This document shows, in pieces, positions 43,530 through 53,029 of a stretch of DNA of 64,000 nucleotides. Each line of letters starts with the position of its first letter. Within the stretch, counting starts at the first letter, position 1. A program made the translations under genes and the position numbers. Under the pieces are notes generated by a model. It saw nothing but the letters and a program-made list of their open reading frames with translations, was not told where the DNA came from and ran no database searches. Origin of the DNA: an uncultured Lentibacter sp. Its GTDB lineage: Bacteria; Pseudomonadota; Alphaproteobacteria; Rhodobacterales; Rhodobacteraceae. The stretch is taken from contig NZ_CAKZKL010000030.1 of the NCBI RefSeq assembly GCF_937123735.1, positions 1-64,000 on the forward strand. Reading direction: 5' to 3'.

Positions 43530-44158
43530 CCTTAACACCTGACGAGATCGAGACGCTGTTTTGCGACAGTGCGGAGCGCTTTGATTTTGCGCGCTGGGCG
43601 CGGCCGATTGCGCCGATTGTCTTTGGGGTGGAAGAAGAAACCATTGCGGTTTTCAAGGGGGCGCTGGAGGCTCTTTCGGCTCTGACCCGCCATCCGCTTG
43701 CCGAAACCGACCCGGAGCTGGGCGCGAATGTGATGATTTTTGTGATGCGCGATTGGGCCGAGTTGATTGATGTGCCCGATTTGCACCATCTGGTGCCCGA
43801 GCTGCACGACCTGGTGCCACGCCTTGAAGCGCGGGGGGCCAACCGCTACCGGCTGTTTCGCTTTGAGCCCGATGGTGGGCTGAAGGCGGGGTTTGCCTTT
43901 TTGCGGCTGGACACGGCTCTGGCCGAGATGCCCGCCGACAGCCTTGCGCTCACAGAAGCGGTGCAGCTGTTTTTGAAGTGGGGTGCCGGGGCTTTTGCAG
44001 AGCACTCGCCGCTGGCGCGCTTGCCCGGAGGGGCAGATGTTGTGCGTCCGGAGATTGGCGATCTGTTGCGCGCCGCTTATGCCCCCGAATTGCCCAATGC
44101 CTCTCGCGACAGCGCATTGGCCCTGCGCCTCTTTGCGCGGATGACGCCGAAGGCCTAG
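43526..44158 (+). CDS. hypothetical protein coupled to ruvB
   Basis: A 210-residue soluble acidic protein that I do not recognise. It begins at an ATG overlapping the ruvB stop (ATGA), so it is translated with ruvCAB. No signal peptide, membrane segment or nucleotide-binding motif is seen. Trp and Asp-rich stretches ([32 protein letters not shown] cut across residues 71-102) look helical. A perfect 14-nt palindrome (44150-44163) spans the stop codon. Confidence 0.65.
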   Translation: MTLTPDEIETLFCDSAERFDFARWARPIAPIVFGVEEETIAVFKGALEALSALTRHPLAETDPELGANVMIFVMRDWAELIDVPDLHHLVPELHDLVPRLEARGANRYRLFRFEPDGGLKAGFAFLRLDTALAEMPADSLALTEAVQLFLKWGAGAFAEHSPLARLPGGADVVRPEIGDLLRAAYAPELPNASRDSALALRLFARMTPKA

Positions 44159-44278
44159 GCCTTGGGGCCTGCTTTCTGGTGCAAGACTGCGTGCTGGCTT
44201 TGTGTCAGCGGGTAAGAATCGCTTGACCCGAATCTTTTTGTTTCTAAGTATCCCGGCCAGATTTGGGGGTATTTTTTG

Positions 44279-45355
44279 ATGAGTAACACTATATTTGGTG
44301 CTGTTTTGGCGTTTTCTGCGGTGTTTGGCACTGCGGCTCTGGCGCAAACCTGTGGCGGCACCTACACCGTGCAGCGCGGTGACAGCCTCTCGGTGATTGC
44401 CGATACGCAGTATAAAAATGCAAGCATGTGGACCGCCATTCACGCAGCCAACCTCGCGGTGATTGGCGAGAGCCCGGATGCGCTGCGGGTGGGTATGAAG
44501 CTGACACTGGGCTGCATTGATGGTCTGCCTGCCGGGTTGCCCGACGGGATGGCGCTGCAAGCGGCGGTGGCCAGCCCGGCTGTGCGCATTGCGCCCGGCA
44601 CGGCCCAGAGCCGCGACAAGATCAACCTGCTCACAGCGGGTGATTATGCCCCTTTCACCGACCCAGAGCTGCCCGGCGGCGGGTTGCTGACCGAGGTGGT
44701 GGATGCGGCCATGACGCAGGCGGCGCCGGCGCAGGGCTATGCTATTCATTGGGTCAATGATTGGGGCGCACATCTGGAGCCGCTCCTGTCAAATGCGCTG
44801 CTGGATCTGGGGTTCCCGTGGTTTCAACCTGATTGTGCGGTGATGGCCGACACTTACCGTTGCCAGAATTTTCATTTCTCCGACCCGATGTTTGAGATGT
44901 TGATCTTGTTGTTCACCAACAAGGCCGATCCGATGCCCTTTGCTTCGGATGCAGATGTGATCGGCAAGCGGCTGTGCCGCCCCAACGGGTATTTCACCCA
45001 TGATCTGGACCGCGCTGACCGCCGCTGGCTGGCGGATGGCAAGATCACACTGGCCCAGCCACAGGCGGTGGCCGAGTGTTTTGAGATGCTCGTGGCAGGT
45101 GAGGTGGACGCGGTGGCGCTCAACGAATTTGTGGGGCGCACAGCCATCAACACTCTGAATTTGAAAGACAAGGTGGAGATCGTGCAGGCGCGCCCCTTGT
45201 CGATTGAAGGGCTGCATGTGCTGGTGCACAAATCTCACCCCGAGGCAGAGGCCATGTTGGCAACGATCAACGGCGGGCTGCGCGACATCAAGGAGAACGG
45301 CACCTATCAGAAGATCATTGACCGCCATATGAGCCGCATCTGGGCGGATTTCTGA
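44279..45355 (+). CDS. secreted LysM plus solute-binding-domain protein 1
   Basis: A 358-residue secreted protein. A signal peptide (1-22, AALA/QTC) is followed by a LysM (about 27-78: GTYTVQRGDSLSVIADTQYKNA... MKLTLGC) and a family-3 solute-binding domain (about 110-358) that opens INLLTAGDYAPFTD and holds LGFPWFQPDC, FHFSDP and SDADVIGKRLCRP. LysM would anchor it to peptidoglycan in the periplasm; the binding domain has no ABC permease nearby, so sensing or sequestering a ligand is more likely than transport. It is paralogous to the next gene and precedes the Tol-Pal genes. ATG at 44279; a TTG one codon earlier is also open. Confidence 0.82.
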   Translation: MSNTIFGAVLAFSAVFGTAALAQTCGGTYTVQRGDSLSVIADTQYKNASMWTAIHAANLAVIGESPDALRVGMKLTLGCIDGLPAGLPDGMALQAAVASPAVRIAPGTAQSRDKINLLTAGDYAPFTDPELPGGGLLTEVVDAAMTQAAPAQGYAIHWVNDWGAHLEPLLSNALLDLGFPWFQPDCAVMADTYRCQNFHFSDPMFEMLILLFTNKADPMPFASDADVIGKRLCRPNGYFTHDLDRADRRWLADGKITLAQPQAVAECFEMLVAGEVDAVALNEFVGRTAINTLNLKDKVEIVQARPLSIEGLHVLVHKSHPEAEAMLATINGGLRDIKENGTYQKIIDRHMSRIWADF

Positions 45356-45356
45356 G

Positions 45357-46388
45357 ATGCGCAGGCTTGTTCAGGCGGCAGGGCTGGCCCTTCTTGGGGT
45401 TGTCATGTCAGGACAAATGGCGCAGGCCGTTTGCAACGTGAGCTATCGGGTGCAGCCTGAAGATACGCTGTTCTCGATTGCCCAGACCCATTATGGCGAC
45501 AGCGCTGGCTGGACCCTGATTTATTATGCCAATCAGGGTGTTCTGGAGGCGGCAACGGGACGTGTTGTTGTCGGCTCGGAGGTGTATATCCCTTGTCCCG
45601 CCCGGAGCGCGGCCGCCGATGCCACGCCCCTGCGCGGTGGAAAGGCCGAGATTTCGCTGCTGACAGGGGGCGATTATGCGCCCTTCACCGATCGGGACTG
45701 GCCGGGGCAGGGCATGGCAACAGAGCTTGTCAACGCCGCGCTGGAGCTGGCGCCGCAGCCTGTGCCTTACGAGATTGTCTGGGAAGACGACTGGGCGCAG
45801 CATCTGTTTCCGCTTCTGGACAGCAAGGCCCATGACATGGGCTTTCCCTGGCTCAAGCCGGATTGTGCCGCCACGCCCGACAATGCGCGCTGTGCCAATT
45901 TCCATTTTTCAGAGCCGCTGATGGACTTGCCGATCATGCTGTTTGCCAAGGTGGACAGCGGGCTGGTTTATGAGAGCGATGCAGATGTTGTTGGCAAGCG
46001 GTTGTGCCGCCCTAAAGGCTATTTCACCCATGATCTGGACCGCGCGGGCCGCCACTGGCTGACGCAAGAAAAGGTCACCCTCGTGCAGGCCGATAGCCCT
46101 GACGCCTGTTTTGCAGCGCTGATGGCGGGCGAGGTGGATGCGGTGACGGTGAATATCTTTCTGGGGGCACGCAAGGTTGTCGAGCTTGGCCTGAAAGGCC
46201 AGGTCTTGCCGCTGGAAACGCCGCTGAGCCGAGAGGCGCTTTATGTGATCATTTCCAAAAAGCACTGGCGCGGAACGACCTTGATGTATCGGCTCAATGC
46301 CGGGCTAGCGGCCTTGAAAGCCTCGGGGCGATATGGTGAGATTGTGGCCAGACATCTGAAAATCTTTCAAGACGAGCTTGCCCAATGA
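45357..46388 (+). CDS. secreted LysM plus solute-binding-domain protein 2
   Basis: A 343-residue paralogue of the upstream gene, starting 1 nt after its stop. Signal peptide 1-24 (MAQA/VCN), LysM about 27-80 (VSYRVQPEDTLFSIAQTHYGDSAGW... VYIPC), and a family-3 solute-binding domain about 97-343 (ISLLTGGDYAPFTD, MGFPWLKPDCA, FHFSEP, SDADVVGKRLCRP, GYFTHDLDRA). Four conserved cysteines are shared with protein 1. Its stop overlaps the ybgC start (ATGA), so the pair is translated together with the Tol-Pal cluster. The two binding domains differ enough to suggest different ligands. Confidence 0.82.
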   Translation: MRRLVQAAGLALLGVVMSGQMAQAVCNVSYRVQPEDTLFSIAQTHYGDSAGWTLIYYANQGVLEAATGRVVVGSEVYIPCPARSAAADATPLRGGKAEISLLTGGDYAPFTDRDWPGQGMATELVNAALELAPQPVPYEIVWEDDWAQHLFPLLDSKAHDMGFPWLKPDCAATPDNARCANFHFSEPLMDLPIMLFAKVDSGLVYESDADVVGKRLCRPKGYFTHDLDRAGRHWLTQEKVTLVQADSPDACFAALMAGEVDAVTVNIFLGARKVVELGLKGQVLPLETPLSREALYVIISKKHWRGTTLMYRLNAGLAALKASGRYGEIVARHLKIFQDELAQ

Positions 46389-46774
46389 TCTACTCCCTGC
46401 CGGTCCGCGTTTATTATGAAGACACGGACATGGCGGGGATTGTGTATTACGCCAATTACCTGCGGTATATCGAGCGGGGGCGCTCGGAGTGGGTGCGTGA
46501 AGTCGGGCTTGACCAGAATGTGATGAAGGAACGCGACGGTATTGTCTTTGCGGTGCGCCGCGTTGAAGCGGATTACCTGGGCGCAGCCAAGCTGGATGAT
46601 ACGCTGGTTGTCGAGACCCAGGTGACATCTGTGACAGGTGTGAGAATGGTTATGGAGCAATGGGTTAAGCGGGGCGAACAGGTCTTGTTTCATGCCTTTG
46701 TCACGGTTGTCTGCATGACGCTGGAAGGTGCGCCAACGCGGTTGCCAGCAAATATCCGCCAAATGCTGCACTAA
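46385..46774 (+). CDS. ybgC: Tol-Pal-associated acyl-CoA thioesterase YbgC
   Basis: A 129-residue hotdog-fold thioesterase. The active-site block is YYEDTDMAGIVYYANYLRYIERGRSEW (about residues 9-35; Asp near 15). It is the usual first gene of the tol-pal cluster; here two LysM proteins come before it and overlap its start. Confidence 0.95.
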   Translation: MIYSLPVRVYYEDTDMAGIVYYANYLRYIERGRSEWVREVGLDQNVMKERDGIVFAVRRVEADYLGAAKLDDTLVVETQVTSVTGVRMVMEQWVKRGEQVLFHAFVTVVCMTLEGAPTRLPANIRQMLH

Positions 46775-46869
46775 GCTGGAGGGCGCTGCGGCTTGGGATA
46801 GCTTTTTGAAAGCAAATCGGTTATTTTGCACGCAATAAGGCGAAAAGCCACCCAAAGAGAGCAGGCATA

Positions 46870-47565
46870 ATGGAAACTGAAGTATTGGCCGTTGCGCATG
46901 AGATTGATTTCTCGATGTGGGCGCTTTTCATGCGCGCAACTTTTACCGTTAAACTCGTGATGATTGTTTTGGTCCTGGCCTCGTTTTGGTCTTGGTCGAT
47001 CATTCTCCAGAAATTCATCGTCTATCGCCGCGCCCGCGCGGAGGCGGAATGGTTTGACCGGGCTTTCTGGTCGGGTGAGCCGCTGGATGCGCTTTATGAG
47101 CAGATCGGAGCGGAGCCGGAGGGCCAGAGCCAGAAGATTTTTGCCGCTGGCATGACAGAGTGGCGCCGCTCGCATAAATCGGACGGTGCGCTGATTGCCG
47201 GGGCGCACTCGCGGATTGACCGCAGCATGGATGTGGCGATTGCCAAGGAGGCTGATAAGCTGAACGGCGGTTTGCAAGTGCTTGCCACGGTTGGCTCGAC
47301 CACGCCGTTCATTGGCCTGTTTGGCACGGTGATCGGGATCATGAACGCCTTTATCGAGATTGCCGAGCAGCAAAACACCAATCTTGCGGTGGTGGCGCCG
47401 GGGATTGCCGAGGCGCTTCTGGCCACTGGGCTGGGCTTGCTTGCGGCCATTCCGGCTGTGATTTTTTACAATAAGCTCAGCGCGGACAGCGAGGGGCTTG
47501 TGGCGGGCTATGAAGCCTTTGCGGACGAGTTTTCAACCCTGCTCAGCCGCCAGTTGGACAGCTGA
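46870..47565 (+). CDS. tolQ: Tol-Pal protein TolQ
   Basis: A 231-residue inner-membrane protein with three helices (about 18-40, 135-158, 168-190) that forms the proton-driven stator with TolR. The conserved block LATVGSTTPFIGLFGTVIGIMNAF and PGIAEALLATGLGLLAAIPAVIFYN are intact. It works in outer membrane constriction at division. Separated from ybgC by 95 nt, which could hold its own promoter. Confidence 0.96.
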   Translation: METEVLAVAHEIDFSMWALFMRATFTVKLVMIVLVLASFWSWSIILQKFIVYRRARAEAEWFDRAFWSGEPLDALYEQIGAEPEGQSQKIFAAGMTEWRRSHKSDGALIAGAHSRIDRSMDVAIAKEADKLNGGLQVLATVGSTTPFIGLFGTVIGIMNAFIEIAEQQNTNLAVVAPGIAEALLATGLGLLAAIPAVIFYNKLSADSEGLVAGYEAFADEFSTLLSRQLDS

Positions 47566-47566
47566 T

Positions 47567-48061
47567 ATGGGCGCGGGTGTTGTGCAAAAAGACACGGGCG
47601 GGGGCAGCCGCCGCCGCCGTGCGCGGGGCCGCTCGCGGCCCATGTCTGACATCAATGTGACGCCTTTTGTCGACATCATGCTGGTGTTGCTGATCATCTT
47701 CATGGTGGCCGCTCCGATGCTGACGGTCGGGGTGCCTGTGGAGCTGCCCAAGACGGCGGCCAACAGCTTGCCTGTAGAGGCTGAAGAACCCCTGACGGTG
47801 ACGCTGACGGCGGAGGGCGTGGTGATGATCCAGCAGACCGAAGTGCTGCGCGAAGAGTTGATCGGGCGGATGCGCGCGATTGCGGCAGAGCGCGAGGGCG
47901 ACCGCGTGTTTTTGCGCGCGGACGGTGCTGTGGCCTATGCCGAGGTGGTGCAGGTCATGGGGGCGCTCAACCGTGCGGGGTTTTCCAACATCGGGCTGGT
48001 CACAGAGACCGGCGGCCCGGCTCTGGATGGCAGCACGCCCAGCGGCACAAGCGACCAGTAG
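47567..48061 (+). CDS. tolR: Tol-Pal protein TolR
   Basis: A 164-residue ExbD/TolR protein. Arg-rich N-terminus (RRRRARGRSR), then MSDINVTPFVDIMLVLLIIFMVAAPML with the proton-path Asp in FVDIMLVLL, and a periplasmic domain. I use the ATG at 47567, one base after the tolQ stop; an in-frame start inside tolQ is rejected. Confidence 0.95.
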   Translation: MGAGVVQKDTGGGSRRRRARGRSRPMSDINVTPFVDIMLVLLIIFMVAAPMLTVGVPVELPKTAANSLPVEAEEPLTVTLTAEGVVMIQQTEVLREELIGRMRAIAAEREGDRVFLRADGAVAYAEVVQVMGALNRAGFSNIGLVTETGGPALDGSTPSGTSDQ

Positions 48062-48067
48062 GGCGTT

Positions 48068-49075
48068 TTGAACACGGGTCAGCGCATATCCCTTATCGGC
48101 CATCTGGGGCTGATCGGACTGCTTCTCTTTGGCGGGAGGTGGAACAGTGAGCCTTTGCCTTTTGAAGTTTCCGATGTCTCGGTGATCAGTGAAGCCGACT
48201 ACGAGGCGGCGCTGGCAGCGGCCCGTGCGCCGCAGGTTGTCTCTGAGGTGGCGGCGCCCGTGCCACCGCAGCCCGAGAACACCCCGCCGCTCGCGGCACC
48301 CCAGGATGCGGCTGTTGGGCAGGTCGACGGCGTGGAAAGCCCGCCGCCTCTGGTGCAGCCCGAGCAGGATTTGGCGGTTTTGCGCCCGGGTGCAAGCCCT
48401 CGGCCGCAATTGCGCCCGCTTGAGCGCGTGGCCCCCGAGCCTGTGGACGCTGACCGCCCGCTGGATGCCGAGGTTGCGCCCGAGGCAAGCCCTGAGGCGG
48501 CCCCCGACCTTGCCGCCGCGCAGCCCGCCCCGCAAACAGAGGCCGCCGCGCCCGAAGCTGCCACCACCGAGATCAACCCTGAGGCTGCGGATGAGGTGAC
48601 GCTTGCACCGGCCCAATCGCTGCGCCCCAAGGGCCGTCCACCGCGCCCGGACACACCCCCCGCGGCCGAGGCCCCTGCACGGTCCGCGCAAGCGGATGTT
48701 GACGCCGCACTGGAGCAAGCTCTGGGCGCAGCAGAGGCGGGCGATGCCCCCAGCGGGCCACCGCTCACCAGCGGTGAGCGCGAGGGGCTGAAACTGGCAA
48801 TTTCCCGCTGCTATAATGTCGGGGCTCTTTCTTCTGAGGCTTTGGCGGTTAACATCTACCTGCGGGTCGAGATGACGCGCGCGGGCAAGCCGGTGATCAA
48901 TTCGATCACTCTGCTGCGCAGTGAAAACGGCTCTGAAGCGGCCGCGCGGCAGGCCTATGAAGCAGCGCGCCGGGCGATTATCATTTGCGGCAATGCAGGA
49001 TTTGATCTGCCGGCCGAAAAATACGACCAGTGGAAGACGGTTGAAATTAAGTTTAACCCAGAAAGCATGAGGTAA
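48068..49075 (+). CDS. tolA: Tol-Pal protein TolA
   Basis: A 335-residue protein with one N-terminal helix (about 8-22, [17 protein letters not shown]), a long Pro/Ala/Glu-rich periplasmic arm (about 50-230) and a C-terminal TolA/TonB-like domain ([25 protein letters not shown]... [10 protein letters not shown]). The start is TTG at 48068; no ATG or GTG precedes the membrane helix in frame. It links the TolQR motor to TolB and Pal. The call rests on position and architecture as well as the C-terminal domain. Confidence 0.88.
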   Translation: MNTGQRISLIGHLGLIGLLLFGGRWNSEPLPFEVSDVSVISEADYEAALAAARAPQVVSEVAAPVPPQPENTPPLAAPQDAAVGQVDGVESPPPLVQPEQDLAVLRPGASPRPQLRPLERVAPEPVDADRPLDAEVAPEASPEAAPDLAAAQPAPQTEAAAPEAATTEINPEAADEVTLAPAQSLRPKGRPPRPDTPPAAEAPARSAQADVDAALEQALGAAEAGDAPSGPPLTSGEREGLKLAISRCYNVGALSSEALAVNIYLRVEMTRAGKPVINSITLLRSENGSEAAARQAYEAARRAIIICGNAGFDLPAEKYDQWKTVEIKFNPESMR

Positions 49076-49079
49076 GCAG

Positions 49080-50396
49080 ATGATCTTGAGAATATACGGC
49101 CTTGTCTGCCTTGTCCTGTGGAGCGTGGCCTCTCAAGCCCAGGCCGAACCCCTGCGGATCGAGATCACCGATGCGGTGATCGAGCCACTGCCGATTGCTG
49201 TGCCTGATTTCATTGCGGAAAATGCCGCCGCGGGCCCTTTGGCGCGCGATATCGCGCGGGTTGTTGCGGAAGACCTGACAGGGACGGGGCTGTTTCGCGA
49301 GCTTGACCGTGGGGCCTTTATTTCCCAGCTCAGCACGTTTGCCGCGCCGGTTCAGTTTGCAGATTGGAAAGCGATCAACGCACAGGCGCTGATTGTCGGG
49401 GCGATCACATTGCAAGGAGAGCAGATCACGGTGAAATTTCGTCTCTATGATGTGTTTGCCGGGCAGGAGATGGGCAAGGGCTTGCAACTGGTGGGCACCC
49501 GCACCGGCTGGCGGCGCATGGCGCATAAGGTGGCAGACCAGGTTTACACCCGTCTCACCGGTGAGGCGCCTTATTTTGACAGCCGTGTGGTTTATGTGAG
49601 CGAGACCGGGCCAAAAGACGACCGCAAGAAGCGCCTGGCGATCATGGATTATGATGGGGCCAACACCCAGTTTCTCACCGACAGCCGGTCCATAGTGCTG
49701 GCCCCGCGCTTTTCACCCACGGGTGATCGGGTTCTTTATACGAGCTATGAAACGGGGTTCCCCAAGATTTATGTGCTGGATGTGGCCAGTGTGAACCGCC
49801 GGGTCTTGCAGAGCCGTGCGGGGACCATGAGCTTTGCGCCGCGCTTTGCACCGGATGGCCAGACGGTGGTATTTTCGCTTGAAAGCGGGGGCAACACCGA
49901 TATTTACGTCACCGATGTCAACACCGGGGCCGAGCGGCGGCTGACCTTTGCCCCCTCGATCGAGACAGCACCGAGCTTCTCGCCTGATGGCCGTCAGATT
50001 GTTTTTGAGAGCGACCGCTCCGGAAGCCAGCAGCTTTATGTTATGTCTGCAACGGGGGGGGAGGCCCGCCGGATCAGCACCGGGCCGGGCCGCTATGGCA
50101 CGCCTGTCTGGTCGCCACGCGGCGATCTTGTGGCCTTTACCAAGCAATCCAAGGGGCGGTTTCATATCGGCATCATGCGCACCGATGGCAGTGGCGAGAA
50201 ACTGTTGACGGCCTCGTTTTTGGAGGAGGGGCCCACCTGGTCGCCCAACGGGCGGGTGATTATGTTCACGCGGGAAACCCAAGGGGCGGCAGGACAATCA
50301 AGCCTGTATTCCGTGGATATTTCGGGGCGCAATTTGAAACGTGTGCGCACCGAGGGCGGTGCTTCGGACCCGTCCTGGAGCCCCTTGCAGCGCTAA
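49080..50396 (+). CDS. tolB: Tol-Pal protein TolB
   Basis: A 438-residue periplasmic beta-propeller with a signal peptide (1-21, SQAQA/EPL). N-terminal TolA-binding domain up to about 160, then repeated propeller blades visible as [58 protein letters not shown] and [14 protein letters not shown]. It binds Pal and is released by TolA. Starts 4 nt after tolA. Confidence 0.97.
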   Translation: MILRIYGLVCLVLWSVASQAQAEPLRIEITDAVIEPLPIAVPDFIAENAAAGPLARDIARVVAEDLTGTGLFRELDRGAFISQLSTFAAPVQFADWKAINAQALIVGAITLQGEQITVKFRLYDVFAGQEMGKGLQLVGTRTGWRRMAHKVADQVYTRLTGEAPYFDSRVVYVSETGPKDDRKKRLAIMDYDGANTQFLTDSRSIVLAPRFSPTGDRVLYTSYETGFPKIYVLDVASVNRRVLQSRAGTMSFAPRFAPDGQTVVFSLESGGNTDIYVTDVNTGAERRLTFAPSIETAPSFSPDGRQIVFESDRSGSQQLYVMSATGGEARRISTGPGRYGTPVWSPRGDLVAFTKQSKGRFHIGIMRTDGSGEKLLTASFLEEGPTWSPNGRVIMFTRETQGAAGQSSLYSVDISGRNLKRVRTEGGASDPSWSPLQR

Positions 50397-50455
50397 ACCA
50401 AAGAGCTGAGCGGGCCACTGCCTGCTCAATCTAGAGAATTCACACAAGGCCGTGT

Positions 50456-50468
50456 CTGTGTTACACAG
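50456..50468 (+). repeat. palindrome upstream of pal
   Basis: An odd 13-nt palindrome (CTGTGT-T-ACACAG) in the 96-nt tolB-pal gap, 25 nt before the pal ATG. It has no T-run and so is not a terminator; an operator or RNA-protecting hairpin is possible. Confidence 0.3.
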
Positions 50469-50492
50469 GCTTGAAAAAAAGAGGCAAAGAGC

Positions 50493-51002
50493 ATGAAATT
50501 GAAACTGATTACACTTGTTATCCCTGCGGTGCTTGCGCTTTCGGCCTGCACCAATGCCAACCGTTTTGACAATGACCCGAGCCTGATGGGGGGAGGGATC
50601 ACCTCTTATGAGCCCGGATCAGCGCAAGACCCCCAATCGCCGCTGTATTTCCAGCAAACCATCGGGGATCGGGTTGTGTTTGCCGTGGACCAATCCAGCC
50701 TGACGGATGAGGCGATGCGTGTTTTGGATGGTCAGGTCTCATGGCTGACCACAAATGCCGATTACAACGTGGTGATTGAGGGCCATGCCGACGAGCAGGG
50801 CACGCGCGAATACAACCTGGCCCTTGGCGCGCGCCGCGCCAATGCGGTGCGTGAATACCTGATGGCCAAGGGGTTGCCCGCAGGGCGGTTGCAAACTGTG
50901 AGCTATGGCAAGGAGCGCCCGCTTGAGATTTGCTCACAAGAGGCGTGCTATGCCAAGAACCGCCGCGCTGTCACATTGCTGGCCAACGGGTTCAACAGTT
51001 AA
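50493..51002 (+). CDS. pal: peptidoglycan-associated lipoprotein Pal
   Basis: A 169-residue outer-membrane lipoprotein. The lipobox LSAC places the lipidated Cys at residue 19. The OmpA-like peptidoglycan-binding domain (about 55-167) shows FAVDQSSLTDEA, EGHADEQGTREYNLALGARRA and RLQTVSYGKERPL. It tethers the outer membrane to the cell wall as the end point of the Tol-Pal machine. Confidence 0.97.
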   Translation: MKLKLITLVIPAVLALSACTNANRFDNDPSLMGGGITSYEPGSAQDPQSPLYFQQTIGDRVVFAVDQSSLTDEAMRVLDGQVSWLTTNADYNVVIEGHADEQGTREYNLALGARRANAVREYLMAKGLPAGRLQTVSYGKERPLEICSQEACYAKNRRAVTLLANGFNS

Positions 51003-51014
51003 GGGAGCCGGGGT

Positions 51015-51836
51015 ATGCGCATCTTTCTTGCGGCTTTGGCGCTGTGTCTGGGGGCGGGCCTTGCCACGGCCCAGACCAACGAGACGCTGGCTGACATCCG
51101 CCAACAGCTGACGGTGCTGAATGTCGAGATGCAAAAGCTCAAGCGCGAGCTGTCAACCACCGGCGCGCTGGAGGGTGTGACTCTTGGGGCGTCTGTGCTG
51201 GAGCGGGTTGATGGCCTTGAGGCCGAATTGCGCCGGCTGACGGCAAAGACCGAAGAGCTTGGGTTACGGATCGAGGCGATTGCCGCCGACGGCACCCGGC
51301 GGGTGGCTGATCTTGAGTTTCGGCTCGTGGAGCTTGAGGGCGGTGATCTGAGCCAGCTCGCCGAGACAAGCACGCTGGGCGGCGAGATCCCTGCTGGCGT
51401 TGCGGCCGGGGTGGTTCTGCCCGAGGCGGGTGCTGCGCCGGCTCCGGAGCTTGCGGTGGGGGAGGCTGCTGATTTTGAGGCCGCGCGCCGCGCGCTTGAG
51501 GCCGGCGAGTTTGCCGATGCGGCGGCCCGGCTTGAAAGCTTTAACGAAACCTACCCCGGCTCGCCCGTGGCCAGCAAGGTGGCGTTGGCCTATGGTGCGG
51601 CACTGGAGGGACAGGGCGATCTGACCGGCGCGGCGCGGGCCTATCTGGATGCCTTCCGGCGTGCGCCCACGGGTGAGGATGCGCCAGAGGCGTTGTTTCG
51701 CCTGGGGCAGGGATTGGGCCGTTTGGGCCAGACGCTTGAGGCCTGCAAGACACTTGCCGAAGTCGAGCTGCGGTTTGTGGGCGGCGAAGCGGCGGCCAAA
51801 GCTGCGGCGGAGCGCAGCCGGCTTGGCTGTTCGTGA
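51015..51836 (+). CDS. cpoB: cell division coordinator CpoB (YbgF)
   Basis: A 273-residue periplasmic protein. Signal peptide 1-19 (ATA/QTN), an N-terminal coiled coil (about 22-110, heptads in IRQQLTVLNVEMQKLKREL), and a C-terminal TPR domain (about 150-270: FEAARRALEAGEFADAAARLESFNETYPGSPVASKVALAYGAALEGQ). It coordinates Tol-Pal with septal peptidoglycan synthesis. Its stop overlaps the tilS GTG start. Confidence 0.93.
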   Translation: MRIFLAALALCLGAGLATAQTNETLADIRQQLTVLNVEMQKLKRELSTTGALEGVTLGASVLERVDGLEAELRRLTAKTEELGLRIEAIAADGTRRVADLEFRLVELEGGDLSQLAETSTLGGEIPAGVAAGVVLPEAGAAPAPELAVGEAADFEAARRALEAGEFADAAARLESFNETYPGSPVASKVALAYGAALEGQGDLTGAARAYLDAFRRAPTGEDAPEALFRLGQGLGRLGQTLEACKTLAEVELRFVGGEAAAKAAAERSRLGCS

Positions 51837-53029
51837 AGCCTGTTCAGGACCGGCTTCGCGCGGCCCTCGCGGGTGCGGCGCGCCCGTTTGGGCTGGCTGT
51901 CTCGGGTGGCAGTGACTCGCTGGCGCTGTTGCATCTGGTGGCGCAGCTCGGGGAAGGCAAGCTGGCCTGTGCAACGGTCAATCACGGGTTGCGCGCCGAG
52001 GCCAAGGCCGAATGCGCCCTTGTGGCCGAGGTATGCGCCCGGCTCGGGCTGTCTCATACGGAATTGAGCTGGCACTGGTCGGGCGAAGGCAATTTGCAGG
52101 CGGCGGCCCGCGCAGGGCGCTATGAGGCGCTCGCGCATTGGGCCCGTGCGCAGGGGCTTGGGTCTGTCTTGCTGGGACATACGCAAGATGATGTGGCGGA
52201 GACTTTCCTGATGCGCGTGGCGCGTGGCTCCGGGGTGAAGGGGCTGGCGCGGATGCGCCCCAGCTGGCGCGCGCATGGTATGGGCTTTGAACGCCCGCTG
52301 CTGGAGGTTTCGCGCGCGGAACTGCGCCAGTTTCTCAGCCAGTCCGGGCAGGTCTGGGCTGAAGATGCCTCCAATGAAGACCCGCGGTTTGAGCGGGTTC
52401 GGATGCGTCAGGCGATGGGGGCCATGGGCTTGTCGGGCGCGCAGCTGGCAGAGACGGCGGTGCGTCTGGCGGATGCGGATGAGGCGCTGGAAGAGATGGC
52501 CACCGGCGCAGCACAGCGTGTGGCGCAGCTTGTGGGGCGCAACATCGTGATCGAGGCGCAAGCGCTGGCGGCCCTGCCCCGGGAGATTTCTCACCGTCTG
52601 ATGAGCGCCTGGACCATGTGGCAGGGCCGCAGCCCCTATCCCGCACGCCGCGAGGCCCTCGCCGGGGCGCTCGCGCGGGCGCTGGCCGGCAAGAACAGCA
52701 CCGTCAACGGCTGCGCCCTTCTGGCCCATAAGGGGCAAGTGGTGGTGGCGCGCGAGGCCAGAGCGGGCGCGCAAATCCCGACAGATGGCACCACTTGGGA
52801 CGGGCTGAGCCTGCTGGGGCCCTGGCCTGCCGGGGCGCAGATGGGCGCTTTGGGCGTGCGGGGCTTGGCGCTTGCGCCGGAGTGGCGCAGCTTTGGGTTG
52901 CCGCGTGCGGCCCTTCTTGGGGCGCCGGCGCTCTGGCAAGGCACGCGGCTTTTCGCCGCCCCTTGTGTTGGGCTGAGGCCCGAATTTTCGGTGAAATTCT
53001 CTTCTGAACCGCCTTATCTGCCGGCTTGA
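51833..53029 (+). CDS. tilS: tRNA(Ile)-lysidine synthase
   Basis: A 398-residue enzyme that makes lysidine at position 34 of tRNA-Ile(CAU), so that it reads AUA. PP-loop SGGSDS at 24-29, HTQDDVAETFLMRVARGSGVKGLARM near residues 117-142, and ASNEDPRFERVRMRQ. GTG start overlapping the cpoB stop. Length is typical of the alphaproteobacterial type. It lies just upstream of ftsH, a frequent arrangement. Confidence 0.95.
   Translation: MKPVQDRLRAALAGAARPFGLAVSGGSDSLALLHLVAQLGEGKLACATVNHGLRAEAKAECALVAEVCARLGLSHTELSWHWSGEGNLQAAARAGRYEALAHWARAQGLGSVLLGHTQDDVAETFLMRVARGSGVKGLARMRPSWRAHGMGFERPLLEVSRAELRQFLSQSGQVWAEDASNEDPRFERVRMRQAMGAMGLSGAQLAETAVRLADADEALEEMATGAAQRVAQLVGRNIVIEAQALAALPREISHRLMSAWTMWQGRSPYPARREALAGALARALAGKNSTVNGCALLAHKGQVVVAREARAGAQIPTDGTTWDGLSLLGPWPAGAQMGALGVRGLALAPEWRSFGLPRAALLGAPALWQGTRLFAAPCVGLRPEFSVKFSSEPPYLPA

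Noticed and set aside
44279..46388. LysM-SBP genes as ordinary ABC importer binding proteins
   Set aside because: No permease or ATPase gene lies nearby, and a wall-binding LysM does not fit a freely diffusing binding protein. Import through a distant permease cannot be fully excluded.
50456..50468. Palindrome before pal as a terminator
   Set aside because: No T-run on either strand within reach, and pal must be expressed with tolB.
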